From Tepidanaerobacteraceae bacterium (lineage in GTDB: Bacteria; Bacillota; Thermosediminibacteria; Thermosediminibacterales; Tepidanaerobacteraceae), in assembly GCA_024655905.1 (NCBI GenBank), contig JANLFP010000007.1, positions 1-64,000 of the forward strand: a stretch of DNA of 64,000 nucleotides. Direction: 5' to 3'. A model generated the notes under the pieces. The model was not told the origin of the DNA. It ran no database searches and worked only from the letters and a program-made list of their open reading frames with translations. Shown in pieces: positions 51,773 to 60,536 of this stretch (the stretch's first letter is position 1; every line of letters begins with the position of its first letter). A program made the translations under genes and the position numbers.

Positions 51773-52264
51773 TCACCTTTCATTATCCAGCATCCGGCTT
51801 TCGGCTGCTGATAGTTTCCGGGCTTTGCCGTCTATTAATCGGGAGGCAAGATATGTAAAAAATGCGGCCGCCAGCAGGCGGGTGGAAAGAAGGAGGGCGC
51901 CGCTCGCGCCGATGGCCATTAAAATGGCCGTATCCTCAAACACCGCATGGGCGCAGACCAGAAAATATGTTATCAGGTAGAGATCCCTTTTGGGCAGTTT
52001 ATCTTCTCTGGCGGACCGGAAGATGACACCGGCGCCGTAGGAAAGCCCGATGATTATGCCTATTACCAGCGGAAACCCGGATTCTTTTTTCATGCCATAG
52101 ATTTTAACCAACGGCGAAAAAAGATTTGCTATTTTTTCAAGGATGCCCGCATCCTTTAATATTTCCATAAAGACCATGAGCGGAATGACGATAAAGGCAA
52201 TCTGCCTTACCGAAAGAAAGCTTCCCACCGCGGCTTCTTTTATAATGCTCATTATGCCAGACAT
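51773..52264 (-). CDS. Gate-domain membrane protein (SpmB/nucleoside-recognition type)
   Basis: The 163-residue protein has four or five helices with the Gate (nucleoside recognition) domain features: IPLMVFMEILKDAGILEKIANLFSPLVKIYGM and GIIIGLSYGAGVIFRSAREDKLPKRD, plus CAHAVFEDTAILMAIGA. Paired Gate proteins like SpmA/SpmB act in spore-core dehydration. The partner gene lies upstream at 52318. The pair could form one transporter-like unit. Confidence 0.75.
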   Translation of the reverse strand: MSGIMSIIKEAAVGSFLSVRQIAFIVIPLMVFMEILKDAGILEKIANLFSPLVKIYGMKKESGFPLVIGIIIGLSYGAGVIFRSAREDKLPKRDLYLITYFLVCAHAVFEDTAILMAIGASGALLLSTRLLAAAFFTYLASRLIDGKARKLSAAESRMLDNER

Positions 52265-52285
52265 TTATATTCCTCCATTTAAGTT

Positions 52286-52312
52286 TGAGTCAAGGAACCG
52301 TCCCCTGACTCA
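52286..52312. repeat. REP-like palindrome between the two Gate-domain genes
   Basis: TGAGTCAAGGAACCGTCC with CCTGACTCA makes an imperfect palindrome of 27 bp (TGAGTCA…TGACTCA outer arms; GGAACCGTCCCC inside). The GGGGACGGTTCC core on the minus strand is the same type as the GGGGACGG repeats at 3790 and 9879. Confidence 0.55.
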
Positions 52313-52317
52313 CTGAC

Positions 52318-52758
52318 TTAGCGAAGCAGAAGATTGAAAGCAATCCCTGACAGGATGGCAAGTCCGATCCTAACCCCGATGACATTAAAAGCCGAAAGGC
52401 CTATTTTTTTTGCAAGAGCTGTTTCCACCGGCAGGCTGTGGCAGAAAGAAAGCATGATGGACAGCACTGTGATTTCTTTATAAGTCAGAGAGAGGGAAAC
52501 CATTGCCCCTATGGCCGCATAAAGATTGACCGCATTCCCCAGAACCAGGACTATGGCAGCCTTTCCGGGCAAGCCGAAAAGCCGCATTAAAGGAGAAAAA
52601 AGTATGGAAATAGCATTCAAAACGGGCGTATGTTTTAAAAAGGTGACAATAAAATATATGGGTATTACGATTCTTGCCAACTGCCAGGTTACATCCGCGC
52701 CTGCAATAAGGCCACGCTTTACGGTGTCTGCAGAAAGATGTTTTTGAGTGTTTTGCAA
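52318..52758 (-). CDS. Gate-domain membrane protein, partner of 51773-52264
   Basis: The 146-residue protein has four helices and the matching Gate signature: IVIPIYFIVTFLKHTPVLNAISILFSPLMRLFGLPGKAAIVLVLGNAVNLYAAIGAM and MLSFCHSLPVETALAKKIG. It precedes its partner on the same strand with 53 bp between, in which the REP-like palindrome lies. It could be the SpmA-like half. Confidence 0.75.
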   Translation of the reverse strand: MQNTQKHLSADTVKRGLIAGADVTWQLARIVIPIYFIVTFLKHTPVLNAISILFSPLMRLFGLPGKAAIVLVLGNAVNLYAAIGAMVSLSLTYKEITVLSIMLSFCHSLPVETALAKKIGLSAFNVIGVRIGLAILSGIAFNLLLR

Positions 52759-52913
52759 AATGGCACCTCCGACTTAAGCATCTAATTCTGATATTCAAGA
52801 TTATAGCATATTGTGCGGTTTATAGAAATATAAAAAAGCTAAAAAAACCTTTGCATAAGTCCACCTTATTGTGGTAAAATATTCAAGGAAAAAATTTTGA
52901 GGAGGTTTTATCC

Positions 52914-53102
52914 TTGAAGGTATTCGTTGATCAAGATCTGTGCATCAGTTGTGGACTTTGCATCGATACCTGCCCGGCGGTTTTTGATTGGAACGATGAC
53001 GGAAAAGCGCATTCCACAGTGGACCAAGTGCCCGCCGATGCGGAAAACGAAGCAAGAGAAGCATTGGAGAACTGCCCCTCGGAAGCTATTAAAGAGGAAT
53101 AG
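52914..53102 (+). CDS. single-cluster ferredoxin (4Fe-4S)
   Basis: A TTG start at 52914 follows GGAGG 8 nt upstream. The 62-residue acidic protein has the 4Fe-4S pattern CISCGLCIDTCP (residues 10-21) and the fourth ligand in NCPSEAI near the C-terminus. It is a small soluble electron carrier of the kind used by anaerobes. It is monocistronic, with a strong terminator following. Confidence 0.93.
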   Translation: MKVFVDQDLCISCGLCIDTCPAVFDWNDDGKAHSTVDQVPADAENEAREALENCPSEAIKEE

Positions 53103-53112
53103 CAGGCGGAAC

Positions 53113-53150
53113 ATTGAGTTTCATCCGTTCGGATGAAACTCAATTTTTTT
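53113..53150 (+). terminator. ferredoxin terminator
   Basis: TTGAGTTTCATCC-GTTC-GGATGAAACTCAA followed by TTTTTTT is a perfect 13-bp stem. Confidence 0.88.
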
Positions 53151-53459
53151 ATATATCCTTTGCAGCGGGAAGTGCCAGAATAAGGCTGATTTTAAAATAA
53201 ATTGCGTCATTTGCAACAAAAATAAATATAGACGTTCATAGTGCAAAACTCATTACCAATAGAGGATGAAAATATTTTTTTATATTTTTTGGACAGAAAA
53301 ACGCGATGAAAAACGCGTCGCCATCGGATGATGAAAATATTTATCTATATTTTCGGGATAGTTGGTTGGAAGGGAGGAATATTTATTTTTATGTAGAAAT
53401 ATAATAAATGCGCTAAATACGGAACATTGTATCATAATATGAAACTAGGAGGATGAAAT
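53151..53459. promoter_or_regulatory. regulatory region of the sugar-acid operon with paired operators
   Basis: No gene is present. Two similar inverted repeats occur at 53268-53288 (GAAAATAT…ATATTTTT) and 53333-53354 (GAAAATAT-TTATCT-ATATTTTC, perfect 8-bp arms), about 65 bp apart. Each is preceded by GGATGA. This spacing of about six helical turns suggests cooperative binding of a repressor. No regulator gene lies in the window. Confidence 0.5.
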
Positions 53460-54101
53460 ATGGAAAAATTAAAGGTGATGCAGCGCATTATGAACTGCGG
53501 AATTGTTGCCGTGGTCAGGGCCGATTCGCCGGAGCAGGCCCTGAAGATTGCGGAAGCAGTCAAAGCCGGTGGAGTCGAGGCCATCGAAATAACCATGACG
53601 GTGCCGGGAGCCATAGATGTAATTGCCGAGCTGAAAAAAGCATATCCCGGAGGAGAAATCCTGATAGGAGCCGGGACGGTATTGGACCCGGAAACGGCAA
53701 GAGCTGCCATGCTGGCGGGAGCGGAATTTTTCGTGAGCCCGTATTTTAACCCGGATATGGTCAAGCTGTGCAACAGGTACCAGAAGGTGACCATGCCGGG
53801 AGCCATGTCCATAAAAGAAGTGGTGGAAGTTATGGAATCCGGAGCCGATTTTGTAAAGCTGTTCCCGGGCAGCGCCTTCGGGCCTTCGATGGTCAAAGCC
53901 ATATTGGGGCCGCTTCCCTATGCTCCAATCATCCCCACGGGCGGTGTAAGCCTTGAGAATGTGGGCGAGTGGATAAAGGCGGGATGTGTAGCGGTCGGCG
54001 TCGGAGGAGAGCTCACAAAAGGAGCAAAGAAGGGCAATTACGCTGAAGTGGAGGATACAGCCAGGAAGTTTGTTGAAGCAGTGAAGGCAGCGCGCGCCTA
54101 A
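53460..54101 (+). CDS. eda: 2-keto-3-deoxy-6-phosphogluconate aldolase
   Basis: The 213-residue class I aldolase has the general acid/base Glu in AIEITMTVPGA (about residue 43), Arg in VVRAD and the Schiff-base Lys in FVKLFPGSAFGP (about residue 136). Length and motifs match Eda family proteins, which split KDPG (and often 4-hydroxy-2-oxoglutarate) to pyruvate and glyceraldehyde-3-phosphate. AGGAGG precedes the ATG by 7 nt. It heads the catabolic cluster and is followed by the matching kinase. Confidence 0.93.
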   Translation: MEKLKVMQRIMNCGIVAVVRADSPEQALKIAEAVKAGGVEAIEITMTVPGAIDVIAELKKAYPGGEILIGAGTVLDPETARAAMLAGAEFFVSPYFNPDMVKLCNRYQKVTMPGAMSIKEVVEVMESGADFVKLFPGSAFGPSMVKAILGPLPYAPIIPTGGVSLENVGEWIKAGCVAVGVGGELTKGAKKGNYAEVEDTARKFVEAVKAARA

Positions 54102-54246
54102 AAAGATTTTTTCAGATTTTGCAGTGCTTCAAGTCCGAAAGCGTTAAAACCGAGGTGCTGGCGGTGCAAACTTGGAGCAAGCAAAAAACGCATCACCGGC
54201 AAATGATGCTGATAGTTCCAAAAATATTTTGAGAGGAGAGTGCTTT

Positions 54247-55272
54247 ATGCCCAATAAAATCGTTACATTCGGCGAAATCATGCTGCGGCTTACGCCGCCA
54301 AACTACCTGAGATTTGTACAGGCAGAGTCCTTTGATGTGACTTACGGCGGCGGGGAGGCCAACGTGGCGGTGTCTCTTGCCAATTATGGCGAAGACGCAT
54401 ATTTTGTCACGAAGGTGCCGGACAATCCTATCGGTCAGTCCGCCATCAACCATCTCCGCAGATACGGCGTGCATACGGATTACATCGTCAAGGGCGGCGA
54501 AAGGCTAGGCATCTACTTCAATGAAATCGGCGCATCCCAGAGGCCTTCGCTGGTGGTCTATGATAGAGCCCATTCTTCCATAGCGGAATCCAGTCCTTCT
54601 GATTTTGACTGGGAAAAGATTCTTGAAGGCGCAAAGTGGTTCCATTTTACGGGGATCACTCCGGCACTCGGCGACAATACCGCACAGGCGTGCCTGGATG
54701 CGGTCAAAACCGCCAAGAAATTGGGAGTCGCCGTGAGCTGCGACCTGAATTACAGGAAGAAGCTCTGGTCTACTGAAAAGGCATGCAAGGTAATGACGGG
54801 CCTTATGGAATTCGTGGACGTGGCCATCGGCAATGAGGAAGACGCGGAAAAAGTGTTCGGCATCAAAGCCGGCACTTCCGATGTGACAAAGGGAGAGCTC
54901 AGCGAGGAAGGCTACAGAGATGTTGCAAGGCAGCTTGCCGAAAGGTTTTCCCTGAAAGGTGTGGCCATAACGCTCAGGGAAAGCTATTCGGCCTTCGACA
55001 ACGGCTGGTCTGCCCTTTACTACGACGGAAAGCAATATTACAAATCAAGAAAATATCAGATGCACATTGTTGACCGCGTGGGCGGCGGAGATTCTTTCGG
55101 CGCAGGATTGATATACGCCCTTGTTAATGGCTGTGCTCCACAGGATGCGGTGGAATTTGCCGTGGCGGCATCCTGCCTGAAGCATTCCATAGTCGGCGAC
55201 TTCAATCATGTGACATTGAAGGAAGTGGAGACCCTGGCAAAAGGAGACTCATCGGGAAGGGTTCAGAGGTAA
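54247..55272 (+). CDS. kdgK: 2-keto-3-deoxygluconate kinase (PfkB family)
   Basis: The start at 54247 follows GAGAGGAGAG. The 341-residue PfkB-type kinase has the N-terminal GEIMLRLTPPNYLRFVQAESFDVTYGGGEANVAVSLANYG substrate motif. The C-terminal anion-hole motif DRVGGGDSFGAGLIYAL has the catalytic Asp. The order with eda indicates KDG phosphorylation followed by aldol cleavage, the semi-phosphorylative Entner-Doudoroff route. A terminator follows at 55299. Confidence 0.9.
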   Translation: MPNKIVTFGEIMLRLTPPNYLRFVQAESFDVTYGGGEANVAVSLANYGEDAYFVTKVPDNPIGQSAINHLRRYGVHTDYIVKGGERLGIYFNEIGASQRPSLVVYDRAHSSIAESSPSDFDWEKILEGAKWFHFTGITPALGDNTAQACLDAVKTAKKLGVAVSCDLNYRKKLWSTEKACKVMTGLMEFVDVAIGNEEDAEKVFGIKAGTSDVTKGELSEEGYRDVARQLAERFSLKGVAITLRESYSAFDNGWSALYYDGKQYYKSRKYQMHIVDRVGGGDSFGAGLIYALVNGCAPQDAVEFAVAASCLKHSIVGDFNHVTLKEVETLAKGDSSGRVQR

Positions 55273-55298
55273 ATAAGCAAAACGAAAGCATAAATCGT

Positions 55299-55324
55299 GA
55301 AGGCCTGCAAGGGCCTTCTTTTTT
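55299..55324 (+). terminator. terminator after kdgK
   Basis: GAAGGCC-TGCAAG-GGCCTTC followed by TTTTTT. Confidence 0.75.
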
Positions 55325-55406
55325 ATGAAAAGCATTGATTCTCGCTCAAAAATGATACATAATGTATAATGTAAGTTCGATGTAGATTTGGAGGTGAGGC
55401 TTTATT

Positions 55407-56327
55407 ATGGAAGAAAGGCGCAGCGCGAATGGAGGAGCGCATAAAATGGGGCATTCCCGAATCATTTCGGGCAAAACCGAAATATATGCCCTGTTTGGAG
55501 ATCCTGTGAGTCATTCGCTTTCGCCGATAATTTACAACAGCGCATTCGAGCATGAAAAGATGGATAAGGTCTACATAGTGTTTAAAGTGGGCAAGGATGA
55601 CATAAAGCTTGCGGTCGATATGGCCAGGACATTTTCCATAAAGGGGTTCAACCTCACCATGCCGCTGAAGGAGGAAATACTGCAATATCTTGACGAGCTT
55701 TCGCCCGAAGCGGAGCTGATAGGGGCGGTAAACTGCGTCAAAAACGGGGGCGGCAAATTGACGGGTTATAATACGGATTCAAGCGGTTTCGGGCTGTCGC
55801 TGCTTTCGAAAAGCGGCAAATATCCGTCTGCAGTCTTTATATTTGGCGCCGGAGGGGTGTCGAAAGCCGTTGCGGCCCATCTTGCAATGAATAAGGTTGG
55901 AAAAATATACATAACAAACAGGAATCAAGGGAGGGCTCTTTCTCTTGCAGATAAATTATGCTGTTTTAAACAAACACAAGTGGAAATTTTGCCATGGGAA
56001 AGCAGCAAATGGGGCAATGCGCTGAGCGAGAGCGATGCGATAGTGAATTGCACATCGCTTGGCATGAACAATAAAGGGGACCTTGCGGCACTGGTGCCGT
56101 GGCAGCATATCAAAAAGGATGCGCTCATTTACGATACCGTATATGAGCCGCTTGAAACCACGTTTCTTAAAAAAGCCAGCGAACTGAATTTTGATACCGT
56201 AAGAGGCACCAGCCTGCTCATTAATCAGGCTGCCGCCGCCTTTAACATCTGGACCGGAAGGGAGGCTCCCGTTGAAGTCATGAAGAAATCGGTGGAGGAA
56301 TATTTAAACGCAACTTGCAGGATTTAA
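55407..56327 (+). CDS. shikimate/quinate dehydrogenase-like protein (AroE family)
   Basis: The 306-residue protein has the AroE N-terminal domain (ALFGDPVSHSLSPIIYNSAF), the catalytic Lys in FNLTMPLKEEI, Asp in YNTDSSGF, and the NAD(P) loop FGAGGVSKAV with TNRN after strand 2. The Arg in NRN favours NADP. C-terminal LLINQAAAAFNIWTG is conserved. The position within a sugar-acid cluster suggests a catabolic paralogue (for quinate, shikimate or a similar polyol) rather than the aromatic-pathway enzyme. A GGAGGTGAGG site precedes the start at 55407. Confidence 0.85.
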   Translation: MEERRSANGGAHKMGHSRIISGKTEIYALFGDPVSHSLSPIIYNSAFEHEKMDKVYIVFKVGKDDIKLAVDMARTFSIKGFNLTMPLKEEILQYLDELSPEAELIGAVNCVKNGGGKLTGYNTDSSGFGLSLLSKSGKYPSAVFIFGAGGVSKAVAAHLAMNKVGKIYITNRNQGRALSLADKLCCFKQTQVEILPWESSKWGNALSESDAIVNCTSLGMNNKGDLAALVPWQHIKKDALIYDTVYEPLETTFLKKASELNFDTVRGTSLLINQAAAAFNIWTGREAPVEVMKKSVEEYLNATCRI

Positions 56328-56713
56328 AAGCGGGATTAATTTGGAGCGGCGTTTAACCTTTTGGGATTACTGCAGTTTTTAACATCATTTTTTTTATTGA
56401 AAAATTTTTTAAGGTTGGCAGGAATTTTAATTTTTATATCGAATTTATTCATTAAGCAAAATGATAACGTTTGCACAAACGATATTACAAACAATTGCAT
56501 TCTTGGCAGGGGGTGCTCGGGGCGACCTTATCGGGACGCTGGGCCGCTCCGCCTGTGAAAAATACGCATTAAGAGGTGGTGCAATTATCGCAGGCATAGA
56601 GAGGTCTTCGAGAGGTCTTCGGGGGAATGAGGCATGATCATATGAGACGCATTATCCGATACATAATCGACTGAAATTCGATTTTAAAAAATCAAAAGCT
56701 GAGGAGAAAAAAT
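56328..56713. promoter_or_regulatory. intergenic region with LacI/CcpA-type operator
   Basis: No gene is supported. TGATAACGTTTGCA at 56462-56475 fits the catabolite-response element TGNAANCGNTNNCA at all but one position and is near-palindromic. GAGAGGTCTTC is directly repeated near 56600-56622. The rest is a mix of AT-rich sequence and a GC-rich stretch at 56510-56555. Confidence 0.5.
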
Positions 56714-57076
56714 ATGAGCGACATTAGACAAGAGTTGGGTTTCGAGGTAATTCATTTCGGCATCAATTGCATTGAAGAGGAAAATGCAAAAAAAACAGCC
56801 GGTTTTTTTTCTGAGGTTTTCGGCTTGCCTTTAAAGGAAGGCAAAGACTCAATATTTGCGGGTCCTTCCGTAGAGATCATGAAAGGCGCGGGAAGAGGCA
56901 AATGCGGCCATATCGCAATTTCAACCAATGATATTATTAAAGCTAAAGGATATCTTGAGAGCATGGGATTTGAATTTGATCCCGAGTCAAAAAAATATAA
57001 CAGTGAAGGAAGGCTAGTTGTCATATATTTAAAAAATGAAATAGCAGGATTTGCCGTGCACCTTTTGCAGCGATAA
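56714..57076 (+). CDS. VOC (glyoxalase-fold) family protein
   Basis: The 120-residue protein has the VOC beta-alpha-beta-beta-beta pattern: VIHFGINCIEEENAKKTAGFFSEVFGLPLKEG, then GHIAISTNDIIKAKGYLESMGFEF…KYNSEGRLVVIYLKNEIAGFAVHLLQ. The metal-binding His in VIHFGIN and GHIAI and the Glu near the end of each repeat are present in part. VOC proteins next to KDPG aldolases are common in uronate clusters, but their reaction is generally undefined. It precedes the dehydratase by 63 bp. Confidence 0.78.
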   Translation: MSDIRQELGFEVIHFGINCIEEENAKKTAGFFSEVFGLPLKEGKDSIFAGPSVEIMKGAGRGKCGHIAISTNDIIKAKGYLESMGFEFDPESKKYNSEGRLVVIYLKNEIAGFAVHLLQR

Positions 57077-57139
57077 TGCATGAGCGGATTTGTTGGTTAT
57101 CGGGGTCGAGCAAATTGAATGAGATTTGGAGGATTTAGT

Positions 57140-58795
57140 ATGATTCGACAGTGGAATGAAGAATCCCTTGATCACAGGAATGCCCTGCTTTATGCGATGG
57201 GCATATCTGAAGAAGATGCAAAAAGACCGATTATAGGTGTTATAAATTCTTGGAATGAAATGAATCCGGGTCATTTTCCCTTTAAAGACGTGGTTGAAGC
57301 CATTAAAAAGGAGATTTATGACGGTGGCTGCCTGGCTTTGGAATTGCCTGTTTCGGGCATATGCGACGGGATATGCTCCAACACCCCAGGCGACCGATAC
57401 ACGCTTCCGGCCCGGGACATGGTTTCGACCGAGGTGGAGACTTTGGCGGAGCTGAACATGCTCGAGGGCATAATTTTGCTTGGCAGCTGTGATAAAGTGG
57501 TGCCCGGCATGATTATGGGCGCGCTTCGCGTCAACATTCCCGCAGTGATGTTTACGGGCGGATTTATGGCTCCGGGAGAGCACAATGGAAAAATGATTAC
57601 GCTCACACATACCAAACAGGCCTATGCGGCTTATATAGCCGGTGATATTGCAGCAAAGGACTATAAAGACATCGTGCGCAAGGCATGTCCAACGCCCGGT
57701 GCATGCCCGTTTATGGGTACGGCAAATACAATGTGCGCGGCTGCCGAGATTCTCGGCTTATCGCCCCACGGCAATGCCAGCGTCAGGTCGCAAACGCGGG
57801 AATGGCAGGAAATGGGGCTTATGGCTGCCAGAAAAATCGTGGAACTGGTGAAAAAGGAGATCCGTCCTCTTGATATCATAAAATGGGAGAATTTTGAGAA
57901 TGTGGTCCGCTATATGATGGCCACAGGGGGTTCCACCAACTCCATCCTGCATATTCCTGCCATGGCGAAGCAGGCGGGATATGAAATCACGCCGGAATTT
58001 TTTGACAGGATCAGCCGTGAGGTTCCCGTCATCAGCACCATTTACCCCAACCACCCATCCTACACCATGGCTGATTTCTCCGCTGCCGGAGGTCTCGGCG
58101 CCGTTTTGAGCGAACTTGCGGCAGCGGGAAAAATCAATGCGGAAGCAAAGGGCATGTTCGGCAGTTTGGCTGATAAAATTGCACTTTCAACCAATAAAAA
58201 CAGACGGGTTATCCGGCCGGTCGCAGACCCCATTCAAGAGCAGGGGGGATTGGCCGTTCTGTCAGGCAATATTGCAACAGACAGCGCCATTGTCAAGTTT
58301 TCCGCCGTTGCGAAAGAAGCCTGGAAATTTAAAGGTCCCGCGAAGGTATACGATTCTCAGGACGATGCATGGAATGCAATACTGAGGGATGAAATCGTCG
58401 CGGGCGATGTTGTGGTTATCCGCTATGAGGGGCCGAAAGGTTCGCCGGGAATGCCTCACATGGAAACATTCATGGCTGCGGTCCTCGGAAAAGGCTTGGG
58501 CACCAGGATTGCTCTTGTTTCGGACGGGCGATTCTCCGGCGCCACGGGCGGCCTTGCCATAGGCCACGTTTCGCCCGAGGCTTATGAAGGCGGCAACATT
58601 GCATTTATTCAGAACGGAGACATTATTGAAATCGACATCGAAAAACGCATCCTGCGGGTTAATGTCACGGACGATGAATTCGAGCGGCGGAAAGAGGGAT
58701 GGAAGCCGCTTGAGAAACCGGCATCGGGCTGGCTGAAGCTTTACAGGAAAAATACCACCTCGGCCCACAGAGGTGCAACAGTATACTGGGATTGA
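57140..58795 (+). CDS. IlvD/Edd-family dehydratase (sugar-acid dehydratase likely)
   Basis: The start at 57140 follows GGAGG 7 nt upstream. The 551-residue iron-sulfur dehydratase has [23 protein letters not shown] and [16 protein letters not shown] with the two conserved cluster cysteines. C-terminal [32 protein letters not shown] holds the catalytic Ser. The N-terminal [13 protein letters not shown] has Gly at the position where many [2Fe-2S] arabinonate-type enzymes have Cys, as in Escherichia coli IlvD. Context (eda, kdgK) says it dehydrates an aldonate to its 2-keto-3-deoxy form rather than acting in valine synthesis. Confidence 0.88.
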   Translation: MIRQWNEESLDHRNALLYAMGISEEDAKRPIIGVINSWNEMNPGHFPFKDVVEAIKKEIYDGGCLALELPVSGICDGICSNTPGDRYTLPARDMVSTEVETLAELNMLEGIILLGSCDKVVPGMIMGALRVNIPAVMFTGGFMAPGEHNGKMITLTHTKQAYAAYIAGDIAAKDYKDIVRKACPTPGACPFMGTANTMCAAAEILGLSPHGNASVRSQTREWQEMGLMAARKIVELVKKEIRPLDIIKWENFENVVRYMMATGGSTNSILHIPAMAKQAGYEITPEFFDRISREVPVISTIYPNHPSYTMADFSAAGGLGAVLSELAAAGKINAEAKGMFGSLADKIALSTNKNRRVIRPVADPIQEQGGLAVLSGNIATDSAIVKFSAVAKEAWKFKGPAKVYDSQDDAWNAILRDEIVAGDVVVIRYEGPKGSPGMPHMETFMAAVLGKGLGTRIALVSDGRFSGATGGLAIGHVSPEAYEGGNIAFIQNGDIIEIDIEKRILRVNVTDDEFERRKEGWKPLEKPASGWLKLYRKNTTSAHRGATVYWD

Positions 58796-58979
58796 TGGTC
58801 GGCAGCGGTCGCCATCGATGAACCGTTTCGCAATCAGAATTTTAAATAAAAATTTTCACTTGATAATTATAATTCGGTTATAAAAACCGAGTCCGTCGCC
58901 GGAGGTGCAGGCGCATCTTTCGGCAGGCAAGCGTTATTCTACATCAAAATCAAATATGTAAAAAGGGAGCGGATTCATA

Positions 58980-60338
58980 ATGTCATCTTTTCAAAGATTC
59001 AACTTTAAAACGCTTGATGAAATAAGAAGCAAGGCAGCTGAACTTGGAGTAAATATTAAATTTTCAGAAGACCTTTCGCCGCTGGCAAAACCTGTTAAAA
59101 TAGGCGGGATTACGGCGCCCAACTCCATTGCAGTTTTACCCATGGAGGGCTGCGACAGCGAGCGGGACGGCAGCCCGTCCGAACTCGTAAAAAGGCGTTA
59201 TTGCCGTTTTGCTTCCGGCGGAGCCGGCCTAATATGGTATGAGGCCTGCGCAGTTGTTCACGAGGGGAGGGCAAACCCTCTGCAAATGTTCCTTACGAAG
59301 GACAATGTCGGCGCTTTTGCCGAACTCGTGAAAAGTTCAAATATGGCGGCCATGAAGGCAAACGGCAGCGACCACAAGCCGGTCAACATTCTCCAATTGA
59401 CGCACTCGGGAAGATATTCGCGCCCGGACGACAAACCGGCGCCGATAATCCCCCAGCACGATCCCCTGCTTGATCCAAGAGTGGGGCTTGGTTCCGATTC
59501 CCCCGTTGTTACGGACGAATATCTGGACGCGCTGGTTGAAAAATACGTTGAAAGCGCGGTTCTCGCTCGGGAAGCTGGTTTCGACGGTGTGGATATTAAA
59601 TCCAGCCACAGGTACCTGTTGTCAGAGCTCCTGGCAAGCCATACCAGAGAGGGCAAATACGGCGGAAGTTTCGAAAATCGAACCCGATTTTTGCTCAGCA
59701 CCATAAAAGCGGTGCGCAAGGCGGTAGGCGATGATTTCATCATTGCATGCCGCTTCAATGTGTTCGATGCTCATCCATATCCTTACGGCTTCGGAGTAGA
59801 CAGGCTGGATTGCATAAAGCCGGATTTGACCGAACCTCTGGCACTGGCCAAACTCCTTGTAGAAAACGGCGTAAACCTCTTGAGCTGTTCCGCGGGCAAT
59901 CCGTATTACAGGTTCCCTCATGTAACAAGGCCTTTTGATACGCCCACCATAGGCGGAGAAATACCGGACGAGCATCCGCTCCAGAGCGTGGCGCGCCTTT
60001 TCGAATTTACCCGAAAGGTTCAAGAGGCCGCAGGCGAAGTGGCGGTAGTCGGCAACGGATATAGCTGGCTGCGCCATTTTCTGGCAAACGCCGGTGCTGC
60101 AAACCTTGCGGACGGTTCATGCAGCATGGTCGGCATCGGGCGTCAGGCATTTGCATACCCCGATGCGCCAAAGGATATATTCACAAAAGGCAGGATGGAG
60201 CCGGGAAAATGCTGCATCGCCTGCAGCAAGTGCACTCAGATTATGCGCGACCATGGACGCACGGGTTGCGTGGTAAGGGACAGTGAAGTTTATCTACCGC
60301 TGTTTAATGAAGCAAGAAAAAATGCATCACGCAGCTGA
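58980..60338 (+). CDS. Old-Yellow-Enzyme-type NADH:flavin oxidoreductase with Fe-S motif
   Basis: The 452-residue protein is an FMN TIM barrel (PNSIAVLPMEGCDSERDGSPSELVKRRYCRFASGGAGLIWYEACAV; NILQLTHSGRYSRP; FDGVDIKSSHRYLLSELLASHTREG). A C-terminal cluster motif CCIACSKC…GC follows, as in 2,4-dienoyl-CoA reductase. It lacks the extra FAD/NAD domains of that enzyme, so it needs an external electron donor. SSHRYLLSELL has His-Arg where related proteins have the H-G-Y-L core, so the substrate may differ. It probably reduces or isomerises an enone intermediate of the cluster's substrate. Confidence 0.85.
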   Translation: MSSFQRFNFKTLDEIRSKAAELGVNIKFSEDLSPLAKPVKIGGITAPNSIAVLPMEGCDSERDGSPSELVKRRYCRFASGGAGLIWYEACAVVHEGRANPLQMFLTKDNVGAFAELVKSSNMAAMKANGSDHKPVNILQLTHSGRYSRPDDKPAPIIPQHDPLLDPRVGLGSDSPVVTDEYLDALVEKYVESAVLAREAGFDGVDIKSSHRYLLSELLASHTREGKYGGSFENRTRFLLSTIKAVRKAVGDDFIIACRFNVFDAHPYPYGFGVDRLDCIKPDLTEPLALAKLLVENGVNLLSCSAGNPYYRFPHVTRPFDTPTIGGEIPDEHPLQSVARLFEFTRKVQEAAGEVAVVGNGYSWLRHFLANAGAANLADGSCSMVGIGRQAFAYPDAPKDIFTKGRMEPGKCCIACSKCTQIMRDHGRTGCVVRDSEVYLPLFNEARKNASRS

Positions 60339-60536
60339 AATTTTTGTAGGGCAAATACATTGCCGGAAATTTGTACAAATTGAGTAAAACTTATTTGTTG
60401 CCTTGATGCAGAAGGTGATGATGAATAAGACATCCGTGCCACTTCGTGGCACTCTCAGACAAATGAAAGGTCATTTTCGGGACAGGTAAAAATGTTTTTG
60501 AAATGAATTGCGAAATTGATATGGGAGGCAGCTGTG

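Noticed and set aside
56361-56558. 65-codon frame in the intergenic region before the VOC gene
   Set aside because: No ribosome-binding site, composition changes abruptly inside it and it covers the probable operator.
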